Shown piece after piece: positions 15,710 through 24,187 of a stretch of DNA of 41,023 nucleotides. The stretch spans positions 1 to 41,023 of the forward strand of contig JAFTDE010000037.1 in assembly GCA_017454335.1 (NCBI GenBank). Reading direction: 5' to 3'. This stretch comes from Bacteroidales bacterium (GTDB lineage: Bacteria > Bacteroidota > Bacteroidia > Bacteroidales > UBA932). The notes under the pieces were generated by a model. It searched no databases, was not told the DNA's origin, and saw only the letters and a program-made list of their open reading frames with translations. How positions within the stretch are numbered: the first letter of the stretch is position 1; each line of letters starts with the position of its first letter. The translations under genes and the position numbers were made by a program.

Positions 15710-16753
15710 CTATTTTGAGATTTCTCCTCGCAGGTTCTTCTCAAGCAGGCTCTTGACGCGCTCATTATCAGGCTCTATCCCCATCAGGTGAAAGAGTTTG
15801 CCCAGGGCGCTTTCGGTCGTGATGTCGTATCCGGACAGGACGCCGGCGTTCTTGAGCGCCATGCCGGTTGCATACAGGGTCATGTCCACTTCGCCGCTGA
15901 GGCACTGCGACACGTTCAGCAGGATCTTCCCGCTCGCGGCCGACTCGCGCACGATGTCCACGAACCAGGGGCGGGAAATGGCGTTTCCCGATCCGTACGT
16001 CTCCAGGATGCAGGCCCGGATCTGCGGGTCGCACAGTACGTGCCGCGTGATCTGTTCGGTGATGCCCGGGTGCACCTTGAGGATGGCGACGCGGGTGTCC
16101 AGCGCCGTATCAATGCGCAGGTCCCAGTCGGGGTTCGCGGGGTAGTGGATCAGGCGCTGGTTGTAGCGGATGTTGATGCCGGCCTCGGCCAGGGCGGGGT
16201 AGTTCGGCGAGACGAAGGCATGGAACGCGGTCGAGTTGGCCTTGGTGCAGCGGTTGCCGCGCAGCAGCATCGAGTCGAAGAACACGCAGACTTCGGGAAC
16301 CATCGCCTGCCCGTCGGGGGTCTTCGCGCAGGCGATCTCGACCGACGAGATCAGGTTCTCCTTGCCGTCGGTGCGGGCCCGGCCGATGGGCAGCTGGCTG
16401 CCGGTAAAGATGACGGGCTTGGCCAGACCGTTGAGCATGAAACTCAGGGCCGATGCGGAATAGGCCATCGTGTCCGTGCCGTGCAGGATCACGAAGCCGT
16501 CGTAGTCGTCGTAGCGGTCGCGGATCAGTTCGGCCAGCTGCTGCCACAGCTGCGGCTCGACGTCCGACGAGTCGATCAGCGGGTCGAAGGTGTACGAGTC
16601 GATCTTGCACGCGAACATCGACAGTTCGGGGACTTCGCTGAGGATGCCGCTGAAGTCGAACGGCCGCAGGGCCTGGTCGCGCGGATCCTCTTTCATTCCG
16701 ATGGTTCCGCCCGTGTAGATCAGCAGGACGGAGGATTTGTTCAGCAGGGACAT
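15710..16753 (-). CDS. ansA: Type I (cytoplasmic) L-asparaginase
   Basis: At 347 residues, this hydrolyses asparagine to aspartate and ammonia. The N-terminal YTGGTIGM holds the nucleophilic threonine (about residue 15), and ILHGTDTMAYSASALSFM (about 89-106) holds the second Thr/Asp pair. There is no signal peptide, which fits the cytoplasmic AnsA type. Its start overlaps the 3' end of tatD by 13 bases, and it is the last gene of a dprA-tatD-ansA run. The glutamyl-tRNA amidotransferase GatD has a related fold but has an extra N-terminal domain not present here. Confidence 0.92.
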   Translation of the reverse strand: MSLLNKSSVLLIYTGGTIGMKEDPRDQALRPFDFSGILSEVPELSMFACKIDSYTFDPLIDSSDVEPQLWQQLAELIRDRYDDYDGFVILHGTDTMAYSASALSFMLNGLAKPVIFTGSQLPIGRARTDGKENLISSVEIACAKTPDGQAMVPEVCVFFDSMLLRGNRCTKANSTAFHAFVSPNYPALAEAGINIRYNQRLIHYPANPDWDLRIDTALDTRVAILKVHPGITEQITRHVLCDPQIRACILETYGSGNAISRPWFVDIVRESAASGKILLNVSQCLSGEVDMTLYATGMALKNAGVLSGYDITTESALGKLFHLMGIEPDNERVKSLLEKNLRGEISK

Positions 16754-17523
16754 ATCTTCGGGAACAGTTTACAGGCGTTGGCGGTGGTCTCGGCGGCGAC
16801 CTGGGCGGGGGAGAGCCCCTTGAGTTCGGCCAGCCGGGCGGCGATCAGGGGGATGTAGGCGCTCTCGTTGCGTTCGCCGCGGTGCGGCACCGGGGTCAGG
16901 TAGGGGGAGTCCGTCTCCAGCACGATCCGGTCCAGGGGGATGCGCAGGATGTCGCGGGCGATTCCGGCGTTCCGGAAAGTCAGCACGCCGCCGATGCCCA
17001 CGTACCAGTCTCCGCTGCGCTGCAGCCGCTGGAAGACTTCGGCGCTGCCGCTGAAGGCGTGCAGGTTGCCGCGCAGGTGCAGGTGGGCGCAGTCTTCGAT
17101 GATGCGCAGGAAATCTTCGGTGGCGTCCCGCAGGTGGATGTTGACGGGCAGGTCCCAGGCGGCGGCCAGTTCCAGCTGGACGCGCAGGGCTTCCTGCTGC
17201 TGGGCGACGAATTCCGTGCTCCAGTGGTAATCCAGCCCGATTTCCCCCACGGCGACGGCGCCGCGCTCGCGGTACGGCAGCATCCGGTCGATTTCCCCGC
17301 GCCAGTCCGCATCCACCGATCCGGGGTACAGCCCGACCATCGGGAACAGCACGCCCGGATGGCGGCCGACCAGTTCGTACATGGCATCCCGCTCGCGCGC
17401 GTCCACGTCCGCCTGGATCATGCGCGTCACGCCCGCGTCCACGGCGCGCTGCACGGCGGCATCCGCGTCCGGCCCGAAGGCGGCATCGCTCAGGTGCGTA
17501 TGCGTATCGACAAACTCCGGCAT
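16741..17523 (-). CDS. tatD: TatD-family metal-dependent hydrolase
   Basis: The protein has 260 residues. Metal ligands of the TatD amidohydrolase fold are visible: THTHLSD at residues 7-13, GEIGLDYHW (Glu), NIHLRDA (His), LHAFSGS (His) and LETDSPYL (Asp) near residue 205. TatD enzymes are DNases or D-tyrosyl deacylase-like hydrolases in DNA repair and quality control. The frame is open far upstream through dprA, but the ATG at 17523 opens the conserved MPEFVDTHTH start and is preceded by a perfect -7 box. It overlaps ansA by 13 bases and starts 11 bases after the dprA stop. Confidence 0.92.
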   Translation of the reverse strand: MPEFVDTHTHLSDAAFGPDADAAVQRAVDAGVTRMIQADVDARERDAMYELVGRHPGVLFPMVGLYPGSVDADWRGEIDRMLPYRERGAVAVGEIGLDYHWSTEFVAQQQEALRVQLELAAAWDLPVNIHLRDATEDFLRIIEDCAHLHLRGNLHAFSGSAEVFQRLQRSGDWYVGIGGVLTFRNAGIARDILRIPLDRIVLETDSPYLTPVPHRGERNESAYIPLIAARLAELKGLSPAQVAAETTANACKLFPKICPC

Positions 17524-17529
17524 AACGTA

Positions 17530-17537
17530 CAAATTTA
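17530..17537 (-). promoter_or_regulatory. Internal -7 box for tatD-ansA (leaderless)
   Basis: TAAATTTG on the minus strand ends 6 bases before the tatD ATG and overlaps the dprA stop region. It would give an almost leaderless tatD transcript. No TTTG lies at the -33 distance. Confidence 0.5.
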
Positions 17538-18695
17538 CGTAATTTTTGTATTGATGGTACATCGCTGCAGCAGGTCCTGGGACAGAATCCCGTCGCTCTC
17601 CAGGGTGGAAATGCCGGCGATCACATCCGGGTAGCCCAGGCCGAGCGTGCGGCACAGGTCCTCGACGCTGATGCCGCGGAAGGACTTGACCTGCAGGGCG
17701 ATCCGGACCAGTGCATCCCGCCGCTCCGGAGGCAGGGCGGCGTATCTCTCCCGCAGCAGGACGGCCAGGTCCGCCTTGCGCCGCAGGGCGCTCCCGCCCA
17801 GGCCCAGCTGGTCCGGCAGGTCCGGGAGCGAGACGATGGGCTCGGCCACCTTCTCCCGGACCAGGAGGTTGCAGCCGCCCGAGCGCGGATCGTCGATCCG
17901 CCCCGGCAGCGCGAACACCTCGCGCCCGTAATCGAAGGCCAGCCGGGCGGTCATCATCCCGCCGCCCTTGACCTTGGATTCCACCAGGATGGTGGCCTTG
18001 CCCAGGGCGGCGATGATGCGGTTGCGCCGCAGGAAGGTCGCCGCCATCGAGCGGGTCCCGGGCGGGAAATCCGTCAGCAAGCCGCAGCCCGCCGTCCGGC
18101 CGAGGCAGGCGGCCGCCGGGGCGTGCTGGAGCGGGTACACGTCGTCGATGCCCGTGGGCAGCACGGCCAGGGTGCCCAGCCCGCACTCCAGCGCGGCCCG
18201 GTGGGCCGTGATGTCCACGCCGAACGCCAGGCCGCTGACGATGGTCGGGCGGCGGGCAGCACCGGAGAGGGCTTCGACGATGCGCCTGCACCACTCCCGG
18301 CCGTAGGGCGAGACGTCCCGGGTGCCGACGATGGAGACCAGGGGTCCCCGGAACAGATCCTTCGGCGCCGTTTCGCTGCGCAGGTACAGCCCGACCGGAC
18401 CGTCTTCGCAGTCCCGCAGCACCTGGGGATAATCCTCGCTCGTCACCGGCAGGAAACTGTATCCGGCGGCGTCCAGGCGCCGGAGTTCCCGTTCCGCCCC
18501 GTCCAGGGCGGCGGGCCCCACGCGGCCGTAATACTTCGATCCCGGGTGGATGATGCCCCGCAGCTGTTCCCCGTCGAGGCTGAACAGGGCCCGGCAACTG
18601 CCCAGTTCGTCGATGATCCTGCGTGCGATCCTCGGTTCGTACCCGAAGATGCCGTTCATCGCGCAGGCGCTGATTCTTTCCATTTCGTCCATCAT
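17535..18695 (-). CDS. dprA: DNA processing protein DprA
   Basis: The 386-residue protein loads RecA onto incoming single-stranded DNA during natural transformation. An N-terminal SAM-like helical region (about 1-70) precedes the Rossmann core with SIVGTRDVSPYG, SGLAFGVDITAHRAAL, LPTGIDDVYP and the block RNRIIAALGKATILVE, then KGGGMMTARLAFDYGREVFALPGRIDDPRSGGCN. The C-terminal 60 residues (FRGISVEDLCRTLGLGYPDVIAGISTLESDG) fit the winged-helix DprA domain. The start could be ATG 18695 or the adjacent 18692. Widespread DprA does not by itself prove competence, although a TfoX-type protein also occurs at 40098. Confidence 0.93.
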   Translation of the reverse strand: MMDEMERISACAMNGIFGYEPRIARRIIDELGSCRALFSLDGEQLRGIIHPGSKYYGRVGPAALDGAERELRRLDAAGYSFLPVTSEDYPQVLRDCEDGPVGLYLRSETAPKDLFRGPLVSIVGTRDVSPYGREWCRRIVEALSGAARRPTIVSGLAFGVDITAHRAALECGLGTLAVLPTGIDDVYPLQHAPAAACLGRTAGCGLLTDFPPGTRSMAATFLRRNRIIAALGKATILVESKVKGGGMMTARLAFDYGREVFALPGRIDDPRSGGCNLLVREKVAEPIVSLPDLPDQLGLGGSALRRKADLAVLLRERYAALPPERRDALVRIALQVKSFRGISVEDLCRTLGLGYPDVIAGISTLESDGILSQDLLQRCTINTKIT

Positions 18696-18711
18696 GGACG
18701 CAACATAAAAG

Positions 18712-18747
18712 AAAAGAACGTTTCCCAGGGTTGGAAAACGTCCTTTT
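18712..18747 (-). terminator. Terminator of queA
   Basis: On the minus strand AAAAGGACGTTTTCC, loop AACCCT, GGGAAACGTTCTTTT: a 15-bp stem with two G-T pairs followed by more T. It begins 27 bases past the queA stop and separates queA from dprA. Confidence 0.88.
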
Positions 18748-18773
18748 CATATATCGATTTTATTTTAATGGTA

Positions 18774-19823
18774 TCAGATGATCAGCATCGCGTCGCCGTA
18801 GGGGCCGAAACGGTAGCCGTTCGCAAGGGCTTCCTTGTAGGCGTTCATCACCTTGGCGTATCCGCCGAAGGCCGCCACGCACATCAGCATGGTGGATTCG
18901 GGCAGGTGGAAGTTGGAGACGATCGCGTCGGGAATGGAGAACTCGTAAGGCGGGAAGATGAACTTGTTCGTCCAGATGTCGTTCGCCTTGATCTCGTGGT
19001 CCGTGGTGACATAGGTCTCCAGGCCGCGCATGACGGTCACGCCGACGGCGCAGATCTTGTGTCCGCTGCGCTTGGTGTTGTTGATCCGGGCGGCGGCTTC
19101 TTCGGTGATGATCATCCGCTCGCCGTCCATGCGGTGCTTGCTGAGGTCTTCCACATCCACGGTACGGAAGTGGCCGATGCCCATGTGGACGGTGATGAAG
19201 GTCTTCTCGATGTCCTTGAGGGTCATGCGGTTGAACAGCTCGCGGCTGAAGTGCAAGCCGGCCGCCGGGGCGGAAACGGCGCCCTCGTGGGCGGCGAAGA
19301 TGGTCTGGAAATTCTCGGCGTCGGAGGGATCCGGCGTCGTCTTGATCCATTCCGGAAGCGGGGTCTGGCCCAGGGCGAAGAGGGCCTTCTTGAATTCGTC
19401 ATACGGTCCGTCGAAGAGGAAGCGCAGGGTGCGTCCGCGCGAGGTGGTGTTGTCGATGACCTCGGCCACCATGCTCTCGTCTTCGCCGAAATACAGCTTG
19501 TTGCCGATGCGGATCTTGCGGGCCGGGTCCACGATGACGTCCCACAGGCGCTGCTCGCGGTTCAGTTCGCGCAGCAGGAACACCATGATGTCCGCGCCGG
19601 TCTTCTCTTTCTTGCCGAACAGCTTGGCCGGGAAAACCTTGGTGTCGTTCAGGACGAACATGTCGCCTTTGCCGAAATAATCGATGATGTCCTTGAAAAT
19701 CCTGTGCTCGATCTCGCCGGTCTTCCTGTTGAGGACCAGAAGCTTGCACTCATCCCTCCAGCGGGTAGGCTCCTTGGCGATCTGCTCGGGGGGCAGGGTG
19801 AAGTCGAATTGTGAAAGTTTCAT
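18774..19823 (-). CDS. queA: S-adenosylmethionine:tRNA ribosyltransferase-isomerase
   Basis: This 349-residue enzyme transfers and isomerises the ribose of SAM to 7-aminomethyl-7-deazaguanine in tRNA, forming epoxyqueuosine. The N-terminal FDFTLPPEQIAKEPTRWRDECKLLVL, MFVLNDTKVFPAKLFG, the SAPAAGLHF segment, and the C-terminal HLPESTMLMCVAAFGGY and GDAMLII are diagnostic. The length is typical. The gene stands 63 bases downstream of the Nudix gene on the same strand and has its own terminator. No clear -7 box is visible in the 63-base gap, so it may be transcribed with the Nudix gene. Confidence 0.95.
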   Translation of the reverse strand: MKLSQFDFTLPPEQIAKEPTRWRDECKLLVLNRKTGEIEHRIFKDIIDYFGKGDMFVLNDTKVFPAKLFGKKEKTGADIMVFLLRELNREQRLWDVIVDPARKIRIGNKLYFGEDESMVAEVIDNTTSRGRTLRFLFDGPYDEFKKALFALGQTPLPEWIKTTPDPSDAENFQTIFAAHEGAVSAPAAGLHFSRELFNRMTLKDIEKTFITVHMGIGHFRTVDVEDLSKHRMDGERMIITEEAAARINNTKRSGHKICAVGVTVMRGLETYVTTDHEIKANDIWTNKFIFPPYEFSIPDAIVSNFHLPESTMLMCVAAFGGYAKVMNAYKEALANGYRFGPYGDAMLII

Positions 19824-19886
19824 ACTGTTCCGTAGTGAATATGCTTATTCTATACGGACAAGTCGGGCAAAAAGTTTCAGCCCCTC

Positions 19887-20498
19887 CTACACTTTTGCTT
19901 CGCGGAAGACTTCGAGGATGGATGGATAGGTGTTCTTGAGGAAGGCGGGCAGGCTGGACCGGGCCACCCAGGCCGCCTTGGAAATGTCTTCCTCGCGCTG
20001 CGGGGTCAGGTCGACGGGGGCGTTGTACAGCATGTTGTACCACCAGGTGTGCTTGAGGTGCCAGCGCCCGTCGCGCAGATAGCAGTGGTCCGTGACGCAG
20101 ATCAGCGACCCGAGTTCCAGCCGGTCCACGCCGGTTTCTTCCCGGACCTCGCGCAGGGCGGTCGTCGAAATGTCCTCGCCGGCCTCCTGGTGCCCCTTGG
20201 GCAGGTCCCAGAGACCGTTCCGGCGGATCAGCAGGTAGTCTCCGCGCCGGTTGGCGACCAGCCCGCCGGCGGCGTTGACCTCGCGGAACTCGGCGGCGAT
20301 GCGCCGGTACATCCACTCCGCCTCGTCCGTGGGGATGTAGATGCGGCCGAGCGATTCGGACGCCTCGAACATGCCGACCAGGGTGCGGATGTCGATCCGG
20401 CTGCCGATGTGGAACTCGATGGCGTTGGGATCGGCGAGCGCCTGGTCGTCCGGGCTGCAGATGATGATGCAGCGTTTTTCGAAGTATATCTTGTGCAT
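19887..20498 (-). CDS. Nudix hydrolase
   Basis: The protein has 203 residues. A Nudix box is complete at about residues 121-143 (GHQEAGEDISTTALREVREETGV, the GX5EX7REUXEEXGU pattern), preceded by VNAAGGLVANRRGDYLLIRRNGLWDLPKG. The N-terminal 85 residues are an extra domain (FHIGSRIDIRTLVGMFEASESLGRIYIPTDEAEW) seen in some Bacteroidales Nudix proteins and unknown to me in function. Nudix enzymes hydrolyse nucleoside diphosphates linked to other groups. The substrate cannot be told from the sequence. It is divergent from the SRPBCC gene at 20549. Confidence 0.88.
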   Translation of the reverse strand: MHKIYFEKRCIIICSPDDQALADPNAIEFHIGSRIDIRTLVGMFEASESLGRIYIPTDEAEWMYRRIAAEFREVNAAGGLVANRRGDYLLIRRNGLWDLPKGHQEAGEDISTTALREVREETGVDRLELGSLICVTDHCYLRDGRWHLKHTWWYNMLYNAPVDLTPQREEDISKAAWVARSSLPAFLKNTYPSILEVFREAKV

Positions 20499-20509
20499 CA
20501 GAAAAATAC

Positions 20510-20517
20510 TATCTTTG
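20510..20517 (+). promoter_or_regulatory. -7 box for the SRPBCC-rsmF-TPR operon
   Basis: TATCTTTG, a perfect TAnnTTTG, 31 bases before the ATG at 20549. No clear -33 TTTG. Confidence 0.5.
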
Positions 20518-20523
20518 CAACTG

Positions 20524-20531
20524 CAAATGTA
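20524..20531 (-). promoter_or_regulatory. -7 box for the Nudix gene
   Basis: On the minus strand TACATTTG fits TAnnTTTG, 25 bases before the Nudix start. It lies downstream of the opposing plus-strand -7 box, so the two transcripts would overlap by a few bases at their 5' ends. Confidence 0.5.
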
Positions 20532-20548
20532 TTAAAAATTACGCATAT

Positions 20549-20980
20549 ATGCCGGCAGTTTACAACAGCAAGCACGGGATCGTCTCCCGGATGCCCCAGG
20601 AACTCTACATGTCCTTCGTGGATATGCGCAATTTCGTCCGGATGCTCCCTGCGGACAAGCAGGAAGGGGTCCAGGCGGATTTCGATACCCTGACCGCCAC
20701 GGTCCGGGGATTCACCATCGGGGTCCGGGTGACCGGGCGTGTGCCGTATTCCCGGATCACCATCGAGGACAACGGCGCACCGTTCCAGTTCTGCATCACC
20801 CTGCATTTCGACGATGCGGGCGAGCCCGGCAAGACGGATTTCCACATCGCCGCCTCGGCTGATCTGAACCTGGTGATGAAGGCGATGCTGGGCAACCGGA
20901 TCCAGCAGGCGCTGGACAAGATCGTGGATGGCCTGGTGGACGCGTCCGAGGGCCGGATGCCCCAGGGATTCAGTCTGTGA
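20549..20980 (+). CDS. SRPBCC-like (START/polyketide cyclase fold) protein
   Basis: The protein has 143 residues. The pattern of a short helix-rich N-terminus (MSFVDMRNFVRMLPADKQ), a run of beta strands with a PFQFCITLHF strand, and a long C-terminal helix (ADLNLVMKAMLGNRIQQALDKIVDGL) resembles the small SRPBCC proteins found throughout Bacteroidales. These bind hydrophobic ligands in a central pocket; the ligand is unknown. No catalytic residues can be named. Its TGA overlaps the ATG of the downstream rRNA methyltransferase gene, so the two are translationally coupled. Confidence 0.65.
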   Translation: MPAVYNSKHGIVSRMPQELYMSFVDMRNFVRMLPADKQEGVQADFDTLTATVRGFTIGVRVTGRVPYSRITIEDNGAPFQFCITLHFDDAGEPGKTDFHIAASADLNLVMKAMLGNRIQQALDKIVDGLVDASEGRMPQGFSL

Positions 20981-22104
20981 TGAACCTGGGATCCGCATCC
21001 GTCCGGCTGAACCCCTTCAAAGGATGTCTGGGGCCGCAGGGAGATCCTGTGCCCTGGAGTCCCTATGGACGGACGCTCCCGGAGCGGCCCGTCTTCACCC
21101 TGGATCCGCTCCTGCATGCCGGCGCCTACTATGTCCAGGACGCCTCGGCGATGTACGTCGGGCATGTATTCCGCAGCCTGCTGCCCGCGGGCGGGGGATT
21201 GCGGGTGCTGGACCTGTGTGCGGCACCGGGCGGCAAGACGACGGACCTGGCCGCTTCGCTGCGCGAGGCCTGCGGGAATGACTTCCTGCTGGTCAGCAAC
21301 GAAGTGATGCGCCAGCGCGCGGCCGTGCTGTGCGACAATGTCGCGCTGTGGGGCGATCCCAACGTCGTCGTCACTTCGGCGGATCCGGCGGCCTTCGCCC
21401 GGATGCCGGGATTCTTCGACATCATCGTGGCGGACGTGCCCTGCAGCGGCGAGGGGATGTTCCGCAAGAACCCCCGGGCCCGCGAAGAGTGGAGCCCCGC
21501 GACGGTGGACCTGTGCGTGGCGCGCCAGCGGCGCATCCTGGCCGACGTGTGGCCGGCCCTGCGCCAGGGCGGAATCCTGATCTATTCGACCTGCACCTTC
21601 GAGGAGCGGGAGAACGACGGGAACCTGCAGTGGGCGGCCGCCGAACTGGGCGGGACCCTGTTTCCGCCCGTGACGGGATTCGAGGGCGTGACGCAGACCG
21701 CCTGCGGCGTACGGCTGGACATCGGCGAGCGCGGGGAAGGCCAGTGGGTGGGCGCCCTGCAGCGCAGCACTCCCGCCCCGAAGGGCCGGCCGCTGCCGCT
21801 GGAAGACCTGCATCCCCTGCGCATGGGCGTGCCGAAGGGCTTCCGGAAGGGCGCGGACCTGGTTCCGAACCCGGATTATGCTTTGAGCATGCTTTTTGAT
21901 AAGAATGAGTATCCGTGCGTCGAAGCCGACCGGGCCCTGGCCCTGTCGTTCCTGCACCGGGACGCGCTCGTGCTGCCCGACGCACCGCTCGGATACGTAG
22001 TAATAACTTATTGCGGGCTGCCCCTGGGGTTCGTGAAGAACCTGGGACGCAGGTGCAACAACCTCCACCCCCTGGGACGCCGCATCATGATGGATGTGAA
22101 ATGA
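20980..22104 (+). CDS. RsmF/NOL1-NOP2-type 16S rRNA cytosine-C5 methyltransferase
   Basis: The 374-residue SAM-dependent enzyme methylates C5 of a cytosine in 16S rRNA. Motifs: LDLCAAPGGKTTDLA (SAM binding, about residue 78-92), VADVPCSGEGMFRKN (motif IV, first catalytic Cys) and LIYSTCTFEERENDG (motif VI, nucleophilic Cys). The last 100 residues include a PUA-like RsmF C-terminal domain (GYVVITYCGLPLGFVKNLGRRCNNLHP). The N-terminus begins almost at the SVRLNP strand, so about 20-30 residues present in most relatives are absent. The adjacent GTG at 20977 adds only one residue. It overlaps the next gene by ATGA. Confidence 0.88.
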   Translation: MNLGSASVRLNPFKGCLGPQGDPVPWSPYGRTLPERPVFTLDPLLHAGAYYVQDASAMYVGHVFRSLLPAGGGLRVLDLCAAPGGKTTDLAASLREACGNDFLLVSNEVMRQRAAVLCDNVALWGDPNVVVTSADPAAFARMPGFFDIIVADVPCSGEGMFRKNPRAREEWSPATVDLCVARQRRILADVWPALRQGGILIYSTCTFEERENDGNLQWAAAELGGTLFPPVTGFEGVTQTACGVRLDIGERGEGQWVGALQRSTPAPKGRPLPLEDLHPLRMGVPKGFRKGADLVPNPDYALSMLFDKNEYPCVEADRALALSFLHRDALVLPDAPLGYVVITYCGLPLGFVKNLGRRCNNLHPLGRRIMMDVK

Positions 22105-23027
22105 ACAAGAGATTGATGGCTGTGGCGCTGATGCTGTGCGCGATTCCCGCGGCGGCCCAGCTGACGGCACAGCAGTACAAGGAGAATTACGAACGCCAGA
22201 TCCGCAACGTCGGATATGCCGGCGTCGGCGTGGAGACCATCCTGAACCGCTGGGAAGAAGCGGCCCCCGACGACGGGGCGCTGCTGGTCGGGAAGTTCCA
22301 TTACTTCCTGGAAAAGGCGACCACCAGCAAGGTGCTGGTCAAGGACCAGACGCGTTACCTGGGCAACGACCCGGTGATTTCCGTCCCCGATTCCAGCGGA
22401 AAGAAAGTCAACTACTTCGAGGAGTATTTCTACGACGAAGAACTCTTCGGCCAGGCCCAGCAGGCCATCGAACGGGCCATCCAGCTGTATCCCAACGAAC
22501 TGGCATACCGCCTGGACAAGATCACGTCCCTGACCGATTACGAGAAGGAGAGCCCCGACATGGCGGCCGCCGCGCTGTCCGAACTGGTGGACTACAACCG
22601 GAAGTCGCACCCGTCCTGGACCTATGAGGGGTCCCCGGTGGACCAGGACGTCTTCCTGTCCCTCATCCAGCAGTACTGCTACAGTTTCTACCGCATCGGA
22701 ACGCCGAATTCCCTCGACTCGTTCCTGGCCCTGTCGGAGAAGATGGCCAAGCTGTACCCCAAGAACCCCGAATTCCAGAACAACATCGGAACCTACTGGC
22801 TGGTCGTCAAGAAGAACAACCGCAAGGCCCTGTCCTATTACAACAAGGTCATCAAGCTGGATCCGGACCATTACGCCGCGATCAAGAACTGCGTCCTGCT
22901 GGCGCGCAGCGAGAAAGATACCAAACTGGAGAAGAAATACCTGCCGATGCTGGTGCGGGTGACGGATTCGGAGTCGGAGCGGATGTCCGCCCAGGCCCGG
23001 CTGGATTACCTCAGCGGCAAGCGCTAG
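22101..23027 (+). CDS. Periplasmic TPR-repeat protein, function unknown
   Basis: The protein has 308 residues with a signal peptide ending AIPAAAQ at about residue 20. The mature part contains tetratricopeptide-like helix pairs, clearest at FGQAQQAIERAIQLYPNELAYRLDK and NNRKALSYYNKVIKLDPDHYAAIKNCVLLA. TPR proteins act as scaffolds, and no partner can be assigned. It starts within the rRNA methyltransferase stop (ATGA) and is the last gene of its operon. Its final 4 bases overlap the permease gene on the opposite strand, with no separate terminator visible. Confidence 0.8.
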   Translation: MNKRLMAVALMLCAIPAAAQLTAQQYKENYERQIRNVGYAGVGVETILNRWEEAAPDDGALLVGKFHYFLEKATTSKVLVKDQTRYLGNDPVISVPDSSGKKVNYFEEYFYDEELFGQAQQAIERAIQLYPNELAYRLDKITSLTDYEKESPDMAAAALSELVDYNRKSHPSWTYEGSPVDQDVFLSLIQQYCYSFYRIGTPNSLDSFLALSEKMAKLYPKNPEFQNNIGTYWLVVKKNNRKALSYYNKVIKLDPDHYAAIKNCVLLARSEKDTKLEKKYLPMLVRVTDSESERMSAQARLDYLSGKR

Positions 23028-24187
23028 CTGACCCGGACCGTGCGGGCGGGATCGACCCGCGAGACGAAGATCAGCGGCAGCTGCAACAGCAGCAGGATGG
23101 CCAGTCCCGCGGCCACGTCCGCGAGCAGGATGCCCGGGAGGTTGACGCTGACCGGAACGTAGGAGACGAAGTAGTTCTCGGGGTTGAGGCGGATCCAGTG
23201 GGTCGTCCCCTGGATCAGGCAGAACAGCAGCCCCAGTGCATTCCCGATCAGGATTCCCTTCAATACGATGCGGGCGGAAACCCGCAGGAATACCCCGGAG
23301 ATGGCCTTGTCGGTCATGCCGAGGGATTTCAGCGTGCCGATGGTCGGGACGTTGCGCAGCAGCAGGATCAGCAGCCCGGAAATCATGTTGAACGCAGCCA
23401 CGATGGTCATCAGGACCAGGATGGCCAGGACGTTGAAGTCAATCAGGTCCAGCCAGTCGAACAGCTGGGGATAGCGGTCGGCGGCCGCCGCGGCGACCAG
23501 CGGGGATTCATCCTCGGCCGTGCTGACCAGTGAAATCGTCCCCAGTTCCATCGCCTTGCTGCGGCTGGGCGCGGCGTCCCGCCAGCGTCCTTCCAGCGAG
23601 ACCTCCAGGGCGGAAGCCTGGTCCGCCGTCCACCCGTTGAGGCGCTGCATGTCGGACAGCGAGGCGATGACCATCAGTTTGTCCCCGTCCTCGACGGGAC
23701 TCTGGTAGATGTCCCGGACGGTGAAACGCCGGATCTTGAGGCGCTCCTCGACGAAATAGCTCAGCATCGGGTCGCCCGGCTGCAGACGGAGCTTTTCCGC
23801 GAGGCGCTGGGGGATGCTGACCCGCAGCGAGACGCTGTCCGAGTCGGGCACGCCCTTGAAAATCACGCCTTCCAGGACATCCCCCGCCTTGATGATACCG
23901 GTCCGGTAGATGACCGGGGTAATCTCCCGGACCCCCTTCACGCCCTCCAGCCGTTCGTAGCAGGAGGGACGTGCGGGGATGGGATGGTCGATGGAATAAT
24001 TGCCCGAGACCGGATCGTACATCTGGATGTCGCCGGTCGCGGCGGAAATGCCGTTGCGGATCTCGCGGCGGAATCCCGCCGAGACCGTCACGGCAATGAT
24101 GATGACGAGGAAGGAGATGGCGATCGCGATGACCGCCATCTTCCCCTCGAAACGGAGTTTGCCGGCTATGAAGCTTCCGGCGTTCAT
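23024..24187 (-). CDS. FtsX/LolE-like ABC transporter permease
   Basis: The protein has 387 residues with an N-terminal helix (about 18-37), a large periplasmic MacB-like domain (about 40-250), and three helices in the C-terminal third, including LAILVLMTIVAAFNMISGLLILLL and GTLKSLGMTDKAI. The latter is the coupling segment typical of FtsX-like permeases. The N-terminal SFIAGKLRF and the GDIQMYDP region resemble lipoprotein-releasing LolC/LolE proteins, which lift lipoproteins from the inner membrane for export. No ATPase partner is nearby, so the cognate LolD-type subunit must be elsewhere. It follows the M13 peptidase gene with no gap. Confidence 0.85.
   Translation of the reverse strand: MNAGSFIAGKLRFEGKMAVIAIAISFLVIIIAVTVSAGFRREIRNGISAATGDIQMYDPVSGNYSIDHPIPARPSCYERLEGVKGVREITPVIYRTGIIKAGDVLEGVIFKGVPDSDSVSLRVSIPQRLAEKLRLQPGDPMLSYFVEERLKIRRFTVRDIYQSPVEDGDKLMVIASLSDMQRLNGWTADQASALEVSLEGRWRDAAPSRSKAMELGTISLVSTAEDESPLVAAAAADRYPQLFDWLDLIDFNVLAILVLMTIVAAFNMISGLLILLLRNVPTIGTLKSLGMTDKAISGVFLRVSARIVLKGILIGNALGLLFCLIQGTTHWIRLNPENYFVSYVPVSVNLPGILLADVAAGLAILLLLQLPLIFVSRVDPARTVRVS

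Noticed and set aside
16741-18750. Apparent 669-residue fusion reaching tatD
   Set aside because: Only its last 260 residues are TatD; the first 400 are an out-of-frame reading of dprA. A -7 box and conserved ATG at 17523 mark the real start.
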